Shown here: one piece after another, positions 51,216-59,154 of the stretch
Layout of the letters: each line of letters opens with the position of its first letter
Position numbering within the stretch: position 1 is the stretch's first letter
Source: Mesonia aestuariivivens
Lineage (GTDB): Bacteria > Bacteroidota > Bacteroidia > Flavobacteriales > Flavobacteriaceae
Direction of reading: 5' to 3'
Length of the DNA: 64,000 nucleotides
Assembly (NCBI RefSeq): GCF_019311235.1
Contig: NZ_JAHWDF010000004.1
Coordinates: 180,419 to 244,418 of the forward strand
Notes under the pieces: generated by a model
The model's input: only the letters and a program-made list of their open reading frames with translations
Databases searched by the model: none
What the model was told of the DNA's origin: nothing
Position numbers and translations under genes: made by a program

Positions 51216-52544
51216 TCAACTAGCGATGTTATATTTTTCACTAGCATTCACAATCTCACCAATCTTGAACATATTATCTTCAAGTATCTTTCTGATCTTA
51301 TCATCGTAATCAGTTGGATTATTATATTTCCCTCGAACTTGAACCACTTGAAGCAAATCAGTATCTACTTCAACCGTTGCTGTTTTAACTCCATCAACCA
51401 GGGCCGAAAACAACAAAGTGTTTTTATCGTGGTATTCATTCACATAAACACAATGATGAAGGATCTCTCCCTCCTCTTTAATCTCATTGGTATTGTTAAG
51501 GAAACTAATTTGAATCTTACCTTTTGAAAACTTCAGACCGATGAAAGGTTTCTTATTTTTTTGGTAGCGAATGTTAGCAGTTCGATCTCGTTCAATTCTC
51601 TTTTTCTTTTGCTCCTCCTGATTCATTCTTCGCTGTCTCTCCTGAATTTTCTGTTTTTTCTTTACTAAAGTGTCGTGAGCTTTCTTAAAGTTTTTAGGGC
51701 ATACGTATTTAGCATTTCTTAAATCCTTATTGAAATACCTCAATAGATCCAAGTAATCAATGTAAAGTGATGCATCTTTAATCTTATATCTATTTCGTAA
51801 ACAGATTTTAATTGATGGCCAGTTGTAACTTATATCACTGGGATAATCTTTGCATCTAAACAAAAGATCGTACTGTTTAGCTTTCAATAAAGTTTCTGCT
51901 CTAGGATTTTCCGGAAGTATTTTAATTGCGTCTGTCAGAGTTAAACCATCAAGATTATAATCGATTCCATACTTCTTGTATTCGCTTTTGAATTCAGAAT
52001 CTGGAGTATATTTGAAAGGATAAATTTTGTATTTCAATACATTCCAATTATAAATACTTCGAGAATAGTTTTTTCGAATTGCCCAGTCTCCACCCCAAGA
52101 ATTACAATAGCCTTGAGTATGGTGTAATAATCCTACCATTGTATTCTTTCCATCAGGACGGATCCAATATTGTAAGATCTCTGTAAGTATAAATGATACT
52201 TTTTTTCCTTTTCTATAATTTGCGATTAACTCAAAATTTCTTACAATTTGATACTCTCCATACACATGAGCCTGTGCAAAAAAATTAACCTGGTGATCTG
52301 TTCGTTTACGAGTATTCTCAATTTTCAACTTCGTTTCACAATGAGGACACACAGCTCTTTTTCGATTAACTAAATCCGGAGAAAAAGTTTTCCCACAATC
52401 CATACATATAACTCTTGATTTAGTTGCAAAGCCTTTATGATCTAAACATTTATCATACGCCCATTCTTTTTGCTTTCTATCGAGATTAGGAAGTCTTTTA
52501 CTTAATCTGAAAACCTCGATTTCTAATTTAGTTCTTGGTTTCAT
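51216..52544 (-). CDS. PcfJ-like protein
   Basis: A 442-residue protein. An N-terminal zinc-ribbon (C47-x2-C50 and C66-x2-C69) is followed by a long helical middle. The C-terminal region contains E-I-L-H-H-C-V, the N-E-Y-H-D-K-N motif and V-E-V-D-x-D-L-L-Q-V-V-Q-V-R-G-K-Y-N, which defines the PcfJ family first named from the conjugative plasmid pCF10. The biochemical role is not established. It is read two bases after pcfK-like, as pcfJ and pcfK often are in mobile elements and phages of Bacteroidota. Confidence 0.75.
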   Translation of the reverse strand: MKPRTKLEIEVFRLSKRLPNLDRKQKEWAYDKCLDHKGFATKSRVICMDCGKTFSPDLVNRKRAVCPHCETKLKIENTRKRTDHQVNFFAQAHVYGEYQIVRNFELIANYRKGKKVSFILTEILQYWIRPDGKNTMVGLLHHTQGYCNSWGGDWAIRKNYSRSIYNWNVLKYKIYPFKYTPDSEFKSEYKKYGIDYNLDGLTLTDAIKILPENPRAETLLKAKQYDLLFRCKDYPSDISYNWPSIKICLRNRYKIKDASLYIDYLDLLRYFNKDLRNAKYVCPKNFKKAHDTLVKKKQKIQERQRRMNQEEQKKKRIERDRTANIRYQKNKKPFIGLKFSKGKIQISFLNNTNEIKEEGEILHHCVYVNEYHDKNTLLFSALVDGVKTATVEVDTDLLQVVQVRGKYNNPTDYDDKIRKILEDNMFKIGEIVNASEKYNIAS

Positions 52545-52546
52545 AA

Positions 52547-52957
52547 TTAAAATAATGATAATACGTTAGTCTCTTTTTCCTCTTTTTTACCTCGCTTCTT
52601 AGGAGTTGATTTCAATCTCTCTTTTTCTTCATTGATCACTTGATCTCTAGCTTCTTTTTTCAATTGATCAATTTCATCATCTGTCAATTCTACTTTATGA
52701 TTAACAACTACAGTTGAATCAATAGGTTTGCCCACCTTCACTTTTTCTTCATCATAATAGTGAAGAGCCATTCCGTAAATCTCTTCATCTGCAAAACCAT
52801 TGCATCCGCTTTTCTTTACCTGGTTTAAGATGTAGGTAATACAATCATCTATATTTTTATCCTGATTCTCCATCTTCTTAGCAAAATCAGAATCCTTTTC
52901 AGCTACTTTATTTAAGTGTGATTGAATAGCTTTTTTAAAATTATCTGTTGACTTCAT
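52547..52957 (-). CDS. PcfK-like protein
   Basis: A 136-residue protein with F-K-K-A-I-Q-S-H-L at the N-terminus and S-G-C-N-G-F-A-D-E-E-I-Y-G-M-A-L-H-Y-Y-D-E in the middle, the signature of PcfK. The C-terminal third is highly charged and ends T-N-V-L-S-L-F. It is the partner gene of PcfJ. Function unknown; DNA or relaxosome binding has been suggested for relatives but I cannot support it here. A copy of the TTGATTTATAGATT motif begins seven bases upstream of its ATG. Confidence 0.72.
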   Translation of the reverse strand: MKSTDNFKKAIQSHLNKVAEKDSDFAKKMENQDKNIDDCITYILNQVKKSGCNGFADEEIYGMALHYYDEEKVKVGKPIDSTVVVNHKVELTDDEIDQLKKEARDQVINEEKERLKSTPKKRGKKEEKETNVLSLF

Positions 52958-53147
52958 CTGTGATTGATTTATAGATTTTGTTGATATATCTGTTACAACT
53001 TCTTCGCTGCTTGTATGACTTTATAATTGTACCGTTAAGGTGGAGCTCAAATTTTTCAGAATGAATTTTATTGATAAAAAAAACATAACCTAGTTGATCA
53101 AGAGCTCCACATATTTCACGGTATTTTTTTGAGCCATTACGCTGCAT
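52941..53147 (-). CDS. Prophage hypothetical protein upstream of pcfK
   Basis: About 68 residues from the ATG at 53147 (M-Q-R-N-G-S-K-K); the ATG at 53192 would lie deep within the upstream gene. The sequence has a short helical start, then F-F-I-N-K-I-H-S-E-K-F-E-L-H-L-N-G, and a basic C-terminus (Q-R-R-S-C-N-R-Y-I). It overlaps both neighbours by 11 and 17 bases. A basic, possibly nucleic-acid-binding protein; no family found. Confidence 0.5.
   Translation of the reverse strand: MQRNGSKKYREICGALDQLGYVFFINKIHSEKFELHLNGTIIKSYKQRRSCNRYINKIYKSITDEVNR
52964..52978 (-). repeat. 15-bp early motif, copy near pcfK
   Basis: TTGATTTATAGATTT, 14 of 15 matches to TTGATTTATAGATTA, upstream of the PcfK-like gene. 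Confidence 0.6.
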
Positions 53148-53781
53148 CGTTTTCTTCGTTAGAAGAGGTGGAAACTTCAATTTTATATCCATCCTTTTCT
53201 AATTTCTTGAAGGTCTCTCTAGCTTTTGAAACGTGATCACCTTCTTGATTCTCTGTTCGATCAGGGTTAAATCCATCAGCTTCATCATCACCAAACATTT
53301 CTGTTTGATTAGTTTCTGCTTGCTTGCCATCCATAAATTCAAGAATCTCCTCTTGGCAATGCTCAATCAATTCCATTAACTTATCAAAGAATTCATAGGC
53401 ATCTTCATCGGTTCCGCGATCGGTTCTTGGAGTGTCAAATTTTACCGTTTGGCCATTCGAAAGAAACTTTGTACCGGAAAGAGTTACGAAGATGATCCCT
53501 TTCACTTCTTCAACTTGAAAACCCTTTACGGTGTATTTTTTTAAAAGTCCTTCAGAAACTGTTTTCAGATCCAAATCTTTAGCCAGGTCCGGTTTCTTTT
53601 GCATTTCGGTAAGCATTACAAAATGTGGTGTAAGTGCTTTGATTGCATCACGAAGATCTTCGTGAATAGGAGCATCCGATTTACATTTGTGGTTCGTTTT
53701 TCTTCCGGCTTCAGTTTCATCATACTCGTAAGTCAAGAACAATGTACCGGATAATGCTGCTTTTTTAATTTCAATGTGCAT
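53137..53781 (-). CDS. Prophage early protein of unknown function, with acidic C-terminal half
   Basis: A 214-residue protein. The first 125 residues are beta-rich (A-L-S-G-T-L-F-L-T-Y-E-Y and G-I-I-F-V-T-L-S-G-T-K-F) with a helix between. After residue 140 the protein is acidic and disordered, with the run M-F-G-D-D-E-A-D-G-F. The plan, an ordered N-terminus and an acidic tail, is found in single-strand DNA-binding proteins, and the gene lies among recombination genes. I do not see a proper OB fold, so this is only a suggestion. Confidence 0.5.
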   Translation of the reverse strand: MHIEIKKAALSGTLFLTYEYDETEAGRKTNHKCKSDAPIHEDLRDAIKALTPHFVMLTEMQKKPDLAKDLDLKTVSEGLLKKYTVKGFQVEEVKGIIFVTLSGTKFLSNGQTVKFDTPRTDRGTDEDAYEFFDKLMELIEHCQEEILEFMDGKQAETNQTEMFGDDEADGFNPDRTENQEGDHVSKARETFKKLEKDGYKIEVSTSSNEENDAA

Positions 53782-53786
53782 AGAAT

Positions 53787-53801
53787 TATGTTTATAGATT
53801 A
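53787..53801 (-). repeat. 15-bp early motif, diverged copy
   Basis: The core TTTATAGATTA is kept and 12 of 15 bases match overall; five bases upstream of the ATG of the gene at 53137-53781. Confidence 0.45.
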
Positions 53802-53816
53802 TTAATGAATGCTAAA

Positions 53817-54050
53817 TTATTGCTGATCGTTTTGATCATTATGGAACAATGTTCCGTTTTTTAAAAAATACATTCGTGTGTTAATTGTTGGACGGGTTTC
53901 AACTTCTCCATCCTCTTCCAGCTGCTTGAGCACTGGTTCAAGTTCATTGATATGAAAACCACAATGGCCATCACTTTCGTTATGCTTTTTCTTTACCAGG
54001 AATAAAAGCATCGCTTTGAGTTTTGATATTTCTTCATCGGTGTATTGCAT
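53817..54050 (-). CDS. Prophage hypothetical protein
   Basis: A 77-residue protein with a helical N-terminal half (E-E-I-S-K-L-K-A-M-L-L-F-L) and the segment H-C-G-F-H-I-N-E-L-E-P-V-L-K-Q-L-E-E-D-G-E-V-E-T-R, which looks like a winged-helix fragment. It overlaps its upstream neighbour by one base. A small DNA-binding protein is possible. Confidence 0.5.
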   Translation of the reverse strand: MQYTDEEISKLKAMLLFLVKKKHNESDGHCGFHINELEPVLKQLEEDGEVETRPTINTRMYFLKNGTLFHNDQNDQQ

Positions 54051-54259
54051 TATTTTACTACATCAAAACCTACCATTTCATTTATATCTTCTTGGCTAGC
54101 TTTTTCCCAAGGATCCTTTGTAGGCTGACGGTCGTACCAAACTTTGAAATTTGATTTACTTTCTGGATGGTTTCGTAAATCAACAACTTCACCATTTACT
54201 TTTTTAGCAAAACTCTTTGCGTTCTTTTCACTATTGAATCTTCTGTTTCTTCGTTTCAT
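54050..54259 (-). CDS. Prophage hypothetical protein
   Basis: A 69-residue basic protein. The motif N-A-K-S-F-A-K-K-V-N-G-E-V-V-D-L-R-N-H-P-E, followed by F-K-V-W-Y-D, is like short SPOR-type alpha/beta units. It overlaps the MBL-fold gene by four bases. No function can be given. Confidence 0.5.
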   Translation of the reverse strand: MKRRNRRFNSEKNAKSFAKKVNGEVVDLRNHPESKSNFKVWYDRQPTKDPWEKASQEDINEMVGFDVVK

Positions 54260-54990
54260 ATTCCAAAAGGTGTTTTATTAAATTCCATTTCTAAGCCGTT
54301 ATAAGCGACTGTTACATTCTTTCCGGTAGCTTTAGCAACACGATATTGAAATGCTTTCTCGTGGCTATTGCTATCAGATAAGTGAATCAAAACAATGTTG
54401 TTTACTGCGGTGATATCATTTGCATTCAAAAAGTCGATACAAGTATCAATACTCATATGCGATTGAATGATTCTATTCCTCAAGAACTCCATATCAGAAA
54501 GCTTTCTCTTTGCTATTTCTCCGTCATAATTGGCTTCGATGATGATGTTATTCAAACCTCGAAATGTGTAAGGAGAATAAACCGTATCAGTTAAAAAGAG
54601 AATGTTTCCGGTTTCTTTATGGTTGATCAGAAATCCAACTGGTTCCGCTGCATCGTGTTCAACATCGAATCCTTTAACTGCAAAATTTCCGATGATAAAA
54701 GTTGTTTGTACCAATGTGCAAACTCGATGATGACCGAAAACCCCGCAGGCTTTTAAAGTTCCTTCAGTAGCATAAACCTGAATTCCCGCAGCCATCACTT
54801 CTTTGATACTTTTAGCGTGATCACCGTGCTCGTGCGTTACTAAACATCCTACAATCTTTTTGATATTGAATTTGATTGCTTGCTTGATCGCTTTGATGTT
54901 CACCCCACATTCAATAAGGATAGCCTCCTCCTCATTCTCGAGGAGGTAAGCATTTCCTTTTGATCCTGTGCCTATTACTTTTAGATTCAT
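54256..54990 (-). CDS. MBL-fold metallohydrolase, candidate RecT-partner exonuclease
   Basis: A 244-residue metallo-beta-lactamase-fold protein. T-H-E-H-G-D-H (H53, H55, D57, H58) is the first metal-binding motif; H-D-A-A-E-P near residue 115 and F-L-T-D-T near residue 135 continue the set. The beginning (V-I-G-T-G-S-K-G-N-A-Y-L) is that of YycJ/WalJ-like members, some of which are DNA exonucleases. In several phages an MBL gene lies next to recT in place of a lambda-type exonuclease; here recT is one gene away. Exonuclease activity is inferred. Confidence 0.75.
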   Translation of the reverse strand: MNLKVIGTGSKGNAYLLENEEEAILIECGVNIKAIKQAIKFNIKKIVGCLVTHEHGDHAKSIKEVMAAGIQVYATEGTLKACGVFGHHRVCTLVQTTFIIGNFAVKGFDVEHDAAEPVGFLINHKETGNILFLTDTVYSPYTFRGLNNIIIEANYDGEIAKRKLSDMEFLRNRIIQSHMSIDTCIDFLNANDITAVNNIVLIHLSDSNSHEKAFQYRVAKATGKNVTVAYNGLEMEFNKTPFGI

Positions 54991-55256
54991 TAGAAATTTT
55001 CAAATATGATTGGGTGTCCTTTTGGATAGGCTATTTCTAAACCTTCCTTTTGAGCTTCTTCAATGGTTAATCCTGCATCTGATAAAGAATAACATCCATC
55101 ATCATTATCTCCGATGTAATGATCTGCTTCTAGTGTAATAGCTTCAAAGTCACTTATAGCCTCTTCTTCTCGCCACACAACTACTTTCTTTTCGAGTTGC
55201 TTTTCATCTAATGAATTAGCAAACTCTTTCAAGTCTTTCCACGTTTTAATATCCAT
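54990..55256 (-). CDS. Prophage hypothetical protein between recT and the MBL gene
   Basis: An 88-residue protein. It starts M-D-I-K-T-W-K-D-L-K-E-F-A-N-S-L, then V-V-V-W-R-E-E-E-A and G-C-Y-S-L-S-D-A-G, and ends in P-I-I-F-E-N-F. The pattern is reminiscent of small alpha/beta proteins often encoded near recombination genes. It lies between the MBL gene (one base overlap) and recT (three-base gap). Not recognised. Confidence 0.5.
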   Translation of the reverse strand: MDIKTWKDLKEFANSLDEKQLEKKVVVWREEEAISDFEAITLEADHYIGDNDDGCYSLSDAGLTIEEAQKEGLEIAYPKGHPIIFENF

Positions 55257-55259
55257 AGC

Positions 55260-56123
55260 TTACTGTTGAGCCCACTCCGGCATTTTTTCTGATTGAAGTT
55301 TTGCAGCCGGTTCCGGTTCTGCTTTCTCTTCTACATAATCAGCTTCCTCTTCTTCCTCAAAACCTATTTCACTTCGATGAGCTTTGCTTTGAATCTGATG
55401 CTGAACGTGTGCCTCTGTTGGTGATTGAGTTGGTAATTCATCATCAAGTACTGCCCCATCATCAGAACTATTCACAAACATCTTGATAGCTCGATTAGTA
55501 ACTGTACGCTTTGCCATTTCACCTTCAAAGTTTCTATGAGCTGGTGAATTCCCTTTTGGCGCTCCTTGTTGCCAAGACTGCTTAATTTCAGCCAAAGTCA
55601 TTATATCGGTATCTTGAACTCCATCAGGAAGCGTAACCACACAATAAGCACCGATAATTTCATTCCCTAAATTTTCAAAAGGCTGATCGTGATTTGTAAC
55701 TACTTTTCGGCCATCTGCTTCAATTTGATAATTGAACTTATCGCCTTTTAAAATTAAGTTTGCTTTCACATCTTGTAAACCGGCACGCTTAGCAATTAAA
55801 ACCTGACCGAAATAAGATGTCATACATACCAAATCTTTACCGTAAGGCACGAAATAACATTGATTCTTTGCCGGATTCAATCCTAATTGAACCATCTTGA
55901 ACAAAGCCATTGCAATAGTGTTCTTGCTACATTCCTGAAGGACCGGCTTTTTGTCTCTCGTTTGAATATCCTGCAACATTAACCAAGCTGATTGCAAAGC
56001 GTTCTGTGGAGAATAATTTGCAGGAAGTTTAAAACCTCCATCTTGTAATTCTGCAATTCGATTAGTTACATTATCAACCATTGATTCTTTGGTAACTTGT
56101 AACTCTTTTGATTGTGTACTCAT
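55260..56123 (-). CDS. RecT-family single-strand annealing recombinase
   Basis: A 287-residue annealing protein. The RecT signature is visible as A-L-F-K-M-V-Q-L-G-L-N-P-A-K-N-Q-C-Y-F-V-P-Y-G, M-T-S-Y-F-G-Q and G-A-Y-C-V-V-T-L, with the F-E-G-E-M-A-K-R-T-V-x-x-R region near residue 200. The tail after residue 225 is acidic and disordered. It anneals complementary single strands, supporting phage recombination and replication. A perfect copy of the 15-bp early motif lies four bases upstream of the ATG. Confidence 0.88.
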   Translation of the reverse strand: MSTQSKELQVTKESMVDNVTNRIAELQDGGFKLPANYSPQNALQSAWLMLQDIQTRDKKPVLQECSKNTIAMALFKMVQLGLNPAKNQCYFVPYGKDLVCMTSYFGQVLIAKRAGLQDVKANLILKGDKFNYQIEADGRKVVTNHDQPFENLGNEIIGAYCVVTLPDGVQDTDIMTLAEIKQSWQQGAPKGNSPAHRNFEGEMAKRTVTNRAIKMFVNSSDDGAVLDDELPTQSPTEAHVQHQIQSKAHRSEIGFEEEEEADYVEEKAEPEPAAKLQSEKMPEWAQQ

Positions 56124-56127
56124 AATT

Positions 56128-56142
56128 TTGATTTATAGATTA
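56128..56142 (-). repeat. 15-bp early motif, perfect copy before recT
   Basis: TTGATTTATAGATTA, four bases upstream of the recT ATG. Confidence 0.65.
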
Positions 56143-56146
56143 ATTT

Positions 56147-58180
56147 TTAAACTGTTTGAAATTCCACTTCATCGACTGTTTCAACTCTTAACTTTTTATC
56201 AGGTTCTGAAACTATTAGGTTAATGATCTGCGATTGACTTGGAATAAGATTCACCACACTTTCACGGTTATCGATGAAGATAGGCGCGCTCACTTGGTAG
56301 TGATTGCAAAGGGTGTTGATGATATCAATACCAGCATTTATTTTTGAAGCTGTATTTGCATCTGAAAATGGAACACCATTAATTAAAGCCTGGCAAGTTT
56401 CCACTTGACCTCCATTAACCTGAGTATCGAACAACTTGAAATCAACCATATTGAAACGCTCATTGATACGCGCCTCTAATCGATCCATCTTATCTTTTAC
56501 GAAACTGTCAATAATGAATTGCTCACGCTCGTAATCTGCAATAGTTTGAGCTAAATGAGATTCTTCTTGCTGCAGCTCATCAATACGTTGATTTACTTTC
56601 TTGATCTGATCCTCATTTGAAAGCATTCTTTTTAAACGATCGATCTCTTTTTCAACTTCCTCTCGTTTTGACTTGATATCAGAAATATCAACCGGCTTCA
56701 TTTCAGAAAGGTTTTGCTTCAATCCTGAAACTTTAGCGATCATTTCACTAAGCTCTGTATTTGCAGAAACTAACTCTTTGTAGATTCCTTCTTCAGTTAC
56801 ATTAGGAAGATCTTCCTTCAACATTTTTTCTTGAGTAAGAAGATTATCACGTTTAAGTTCTAAATTTTGAATGTGATCAACACCGTTGCTAATTCTCTTC
56901 TCTAGATCCTCAACCTCTCTTAATAAATGCTCCTTAGTTTCTTTTAAGCTATTACCATTTTGATTGATTTGAGCTAAACGCTTTTGCTTATTTTCATCAA
57001 AACGTTGCTCAGCTTCAGCCTTTTTCTCATCGATGGTTGCAGGATCAAACTCACGGTTACAAGTAGGACACTTGCATTCGTTCTCATCCATCTTGAACTC
57101 TTCCGCATTTACCTTCACCCATTTTTCAGTAATAGAATTGATTTGCTCCTTAGTAGTTGAAAGCTCGTTATTCTTATTATTCAACTTACTTTTAAGCGTG
57201 TTCAATCCGTTTTGGCTTGAAGTTACTTCTGAAGTAATCTGTGTGATTTCAGACTGAACAGAAGTTAATTCTGAAGTAGAATTTGCAAACTTATCTTTTG
57301 CTTGCTGTCTGTGTTTATGCTGAACATTACTAATTTCAGTTTCTAAAGAATGGATCTTATTTTGAACCTCACTCCTTTGATTAAGGAACTCTTGTTGAGC
57401 TTCAAGTTTATTAGAAATCTGATTATCTAATGAAGCTTTAATTTCTGCCTTAGCTTCAACATCTTTTCTTAACTGATCAAAATCGAAGCTTTCCGGCTTA
57501 CCACGTTCCACTTCATCAATACGTGAAGGGATAAACTTCAGCTCTTTTTTAGACTTTGCAATTGAGGCTTTGATCTGTTTTTGATATTCCTCAATTGTTT
57601 TATTAGTTAGGTTCTTTAAAAGTTCTTGATAGTCGAGATTACCGGCTGCGATATCTTCATCGGTTATATTACCAGTGATTTCAATTAATACCTGGCGCTG
57701 ATCTTGCCACTTTAAGGATGTGAATGCAGCCGGTGATGTAATCAGTTTAAATATTTTTTCATCAACAATACTGCTGATCTTTGCATTGTAATCTCTTTGC
57801 GTCATTGGTACACCATTCCACTCGTAATTGGTTTCATTGCCAGTGAATTCAGCTTCTAAACTTCCTTTCTTCTTGCTCCATTTCTCACGGAATATTCTTT
57901 TCAGTGTTACACTTTCACCATCAACTAAAATGGTGGCTTCAACTTCATGATCGATTTTAGGAATTACATTGTTTTGGTTGTCTAGCGTTTTAATTTCGAA
58001 ACTTGTGCGGTCCTGAGAATCTTTTCCAAATAATAACCAAGTGAACGCATCGAATACAGATGTTTTTCCGGTACCATTATCACCGAAAATTTTAGTTTCT
58101 TTTCCAAATGAATCGATGATAAGGTTTCTGATTCCTTTGAAGTTAACTAGCTTTAATGATTGAATTGTGATTGATTTCAT
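56147..58180 (-). CDS. SbcC/Rad50-like AAA ATPase
   Basis: A 677-residue SMC-like ATPase. Walker A is I-F-G-D-N-G-T-G-K-T (residues 31-40), followed by S-V-F-D-A-F-T-W-L-L-F-G-K. A long coiled coil from about 230 to 580 is interrupted near the middle by C-x-C-P-x-C, a zinc-hook-like motif. The C-terminal lobe is shorter than in SbcC and ends in a beta strand, and a clear ABC signature is not obvious. It would act with a nuclease in end processing; the neighbouring MBL protein could be that nuclease. Its upstream gap carries the TTGAATTATAGATTA motif. Confidence 0.8.
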   Translation of the reverse strand: MKSITIQSLKLVNFKGIRNLIIDSFGKETKIFGDNGTGKTSVFDAFTWLLFGKDSQDRTSFEIKTLDNQNNVIPKIDHEVEATILVDGESVTLKRIFREKWSKKKGSLEAEFTGNETNYEWNGVPMTQRDYNAKISSIVDEKIFKLITSPAAFTSLKWQDQRQVLIEITGNITDEDIAAGNLDYQELLKNLTNKTIEEYQKQIKASIAKSKKELKFIPSRIDEVERGKPESFDFDQLRKDVEAKAEIKASLDNQISNKLEAQQEFLNQRSEVQNKIHSLETEISNVQHKHRQQAKDKFANSTSELTSVQSEITQITSEVTSSQNGLNTLKSKLNNKNNELSTTKEQINSITEKWVKVNAEEFKMDENECKCPTCNREFDPATIDEKKAEAEQRFDENKQKRLAQINQNGNSLKETKEHLLREVEDLEKRISNGVDHIQNLELKRDNLLTQEKMLKEDLPNVTEEGIYKELVSANTELSEMIAKVSGLKQNLSEMKPVDISDIKSKREEVEKEIDRLKRMLSNEDQIKKVNQRIDELQQEESHLAQTIADYEREQFIIDSFVKDKMDRLEARINERFNMVDFKLFDTQVNGGQVETCQALINGVPFSDANTASKINAGIDIINTLCNHYQVSAPIFIDNRESVVNLIPSQSQIINLIVSEPDKKLRVETVDEVEFQTV

Positions 58181-58185
58181 AATAA

Positions 58186-58200
58186 TTGAATTATAGATTA
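58186..58200 (-). repeat. 15-bp early motif, copy before the SbcC-like gene
   Basis: TTGAATTATAGATTA, 14 of 15 matches, five bases upstream of the ATG at 58180. Confidence 0.6.
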
Positions 58201-58364
58201 TGGATTAATTTTTCTTTGGTTGATGAAACAACAAACTGAATTTCTTGATCAGGTTTCTGAAATTGTTTCATTTGTTTTCTGTCTTTACTTTCTGAGGCGA
58301 GAGAAGTCTTTTTTCTCATACAAACCTTTTCGCCTTGCTTGAGTTCTAAATAATAATGTTTCAT
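58191..58364 (-). CDS. Small prophage protein
   Basis: A 57-residue basic protein (M-K-H-Y-Y-L-E-L-K-Q-G-E-K-V-C-M-R-K-K-T and so on) that fills the gap between the SbcC-like gene and the next small gene. Its stop codon lies within a copy of the TTGAATTATAGATTA motif. No family is recognised. Confidence 0.45.
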   Translation of the reverse strand: MKHYYLELKQGEKVCMRKKTSLASESKDRKQMKQFQKPDQEIQFVVSSTKEKLIHNL

Positions 58365-58374
58365 AGTGATTGAC

Positions 58375-58584
58375 TTATTTAGGAACCGCGTAACCGAATT
58401 GCTTGATTACTCGCTGGCCCTTCTCGTTTGACAAATAGTAATTCAGCTCATATACATAAGATCTGATAAAGTTTGCTTTTGCTTCAGCATCCTTTCGCTC
58501 TTTGAATTTTAGAGTTCTACCCTCTTCAATTCGCTTAGTTACGTTCACCCCTTCCGGAGTTAGATATTGAATGTTTGAAATCAT
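58375..58584 (-). CDS. Small prophage protein
   Basis: A 69-residue protein. It contains V-N-V-T-K-R-I-E-E-G-R-T-L-K-F-K-E-R-K-D-A-E and F-I-R-S-Y-V-Y-E-L-N-Y-Y-L. A perfect copy of the 15-bp early motif lies one base upstream of its ATG. Function unknown. Confidence 0.5.
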   Translation of the reverse strand: MISNIQYLTPEGVNVTKRIEEGRTLKFKERKDAEAKANFIRSYVYELNYYLSNEKGQRVIKQFGYAVPK

Positions 58585-58585
58585 T

Positions 58586-58600
58586 TTGATTTATAGATTA
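58586..58600 (-). repeat. 15-bp early motif, perfect copy
   Basis: TTGATTTATAGATTA, one base upstream of the ATG at 58584. Confidence 0.65.
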
Positions 58601-58695
58601 AAGATTAAAATGCCCAAGACTATGATTGATATGATGTAAACCGCCAAGGCTATACAGAAGCCTATGAAAGCTTGTTTATCGTTTAACTTTAGCAT
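58591..58695 (-). CDS. Single-helix membrane microprotein
   Basis: A 34-residue peptide (M-L-K-L-N-D-K-Q-A-F-I) with one membrane helix through residues about 10-32. It overlaps the gene before it by 20 bases, and the next gene starts after a perfect copy of the early motif that covers its stop codon. Small but well placed. Confidence 0.4.
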   Translation of the reverse strand: MLKLNDKQAFIGFCIALAVYIISIIVLGILIFNL

Positions 58696-58819
58696 TGCAG
58701 TTTGTTTTAGATGATTTGAAATATTCATTCATTTCGTGCTTCTCTTCATCAGTAAGTTCAAGAAGAGGTTTTCCGTTCACTTGCCACCTTCCGTTAATGA
58801 TCACTATCTCTTTTTTCAT
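58676..58819 (-). CDS. Small prophage protein
   Basis: A 47-residue protein starting M-K-K-E-I-V-I-I-N-G-R-W-Q-V-N-G-K-P-L-L-E-L-T-D-E and ending basic. The ATG at 58819 overlaps the stop of the upstream gene by four bases, the coupling seen in the rest of the operon. Function unknown. Confidence 0.45.
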   Translation of the reverse strand: MKKEIVIINGRWQVNGKPLLELTDEEKHEMNEYFKSSKTNCNAKVKR

Positions 58820-59046
58820 AGCGCCATAAGGATTAAAGGATTAATATTGATCCCGGTAGAATAAGCGATCATTGCAAAAACAACCTCTCTCAAAACTTTG
58901 TTATTAGTTTCTTCAGCTCGATCTAAAAGTGTGTGATAAATAGCAACTAACTCTTCATCAGTTGTTACTTTAATGTACTGCTCGTACTCGGTGTGCATCC
59001 CTAAATTGTAGAGAAAATTTCCTGCTAATACTTTTTTTAAATACAT
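58816..59046 (-). CDS. Small prophage protein
   Basis: A 76-residue helical protein (Y-E-Q-Y-I-K-V-T-T-D-E-E-L-V-A-I-Y-H-T-L-L-D-R-A-E-E). No membrane helix is sure, although the C-terminus is hydrophobic. A 108-base gap lies upstream with the early motif at 59129-59143. Function unknown. Confidence 0.5.
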   Translation of the reverse strand: MYLKKVLAGNFLYNLGMHTEYEQYIKVTTDEELVAIYHTLLDRAEETNNKVLREVVFAMIAYSTGININPLILMAL

Positions 59047-59128
59047 TTGTAATAAGTTTTAAGTGATTACGGCTTGTGATTGAATCGTAATCGGTTGAAC
59101 TTAGATTTCGATTGTGATTGATCCGAAA

Positions 59129-59143
59129 TCGATTTATAGATTA
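59129..59143 (-). repeat. 15-bp early motif, intergenic copy
   Basis: TCGATTTATAGATTA, 14 of 15 matches, in the gap between 59046 and 59155, about 80 bases from the next start codon. Confidence 0.55.
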
Positions 59144-59154
59144 AAAAGCTGCCC

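Noticed and set aside
51216..52957. Reading the element as an integrative conjugative element because of PcfJ and PcfK
   Set aside because: No relaxase, coupling protein or mating-pair genes are present, while terminases, capsid, portal and tape-measure genes are; the element is a phage.
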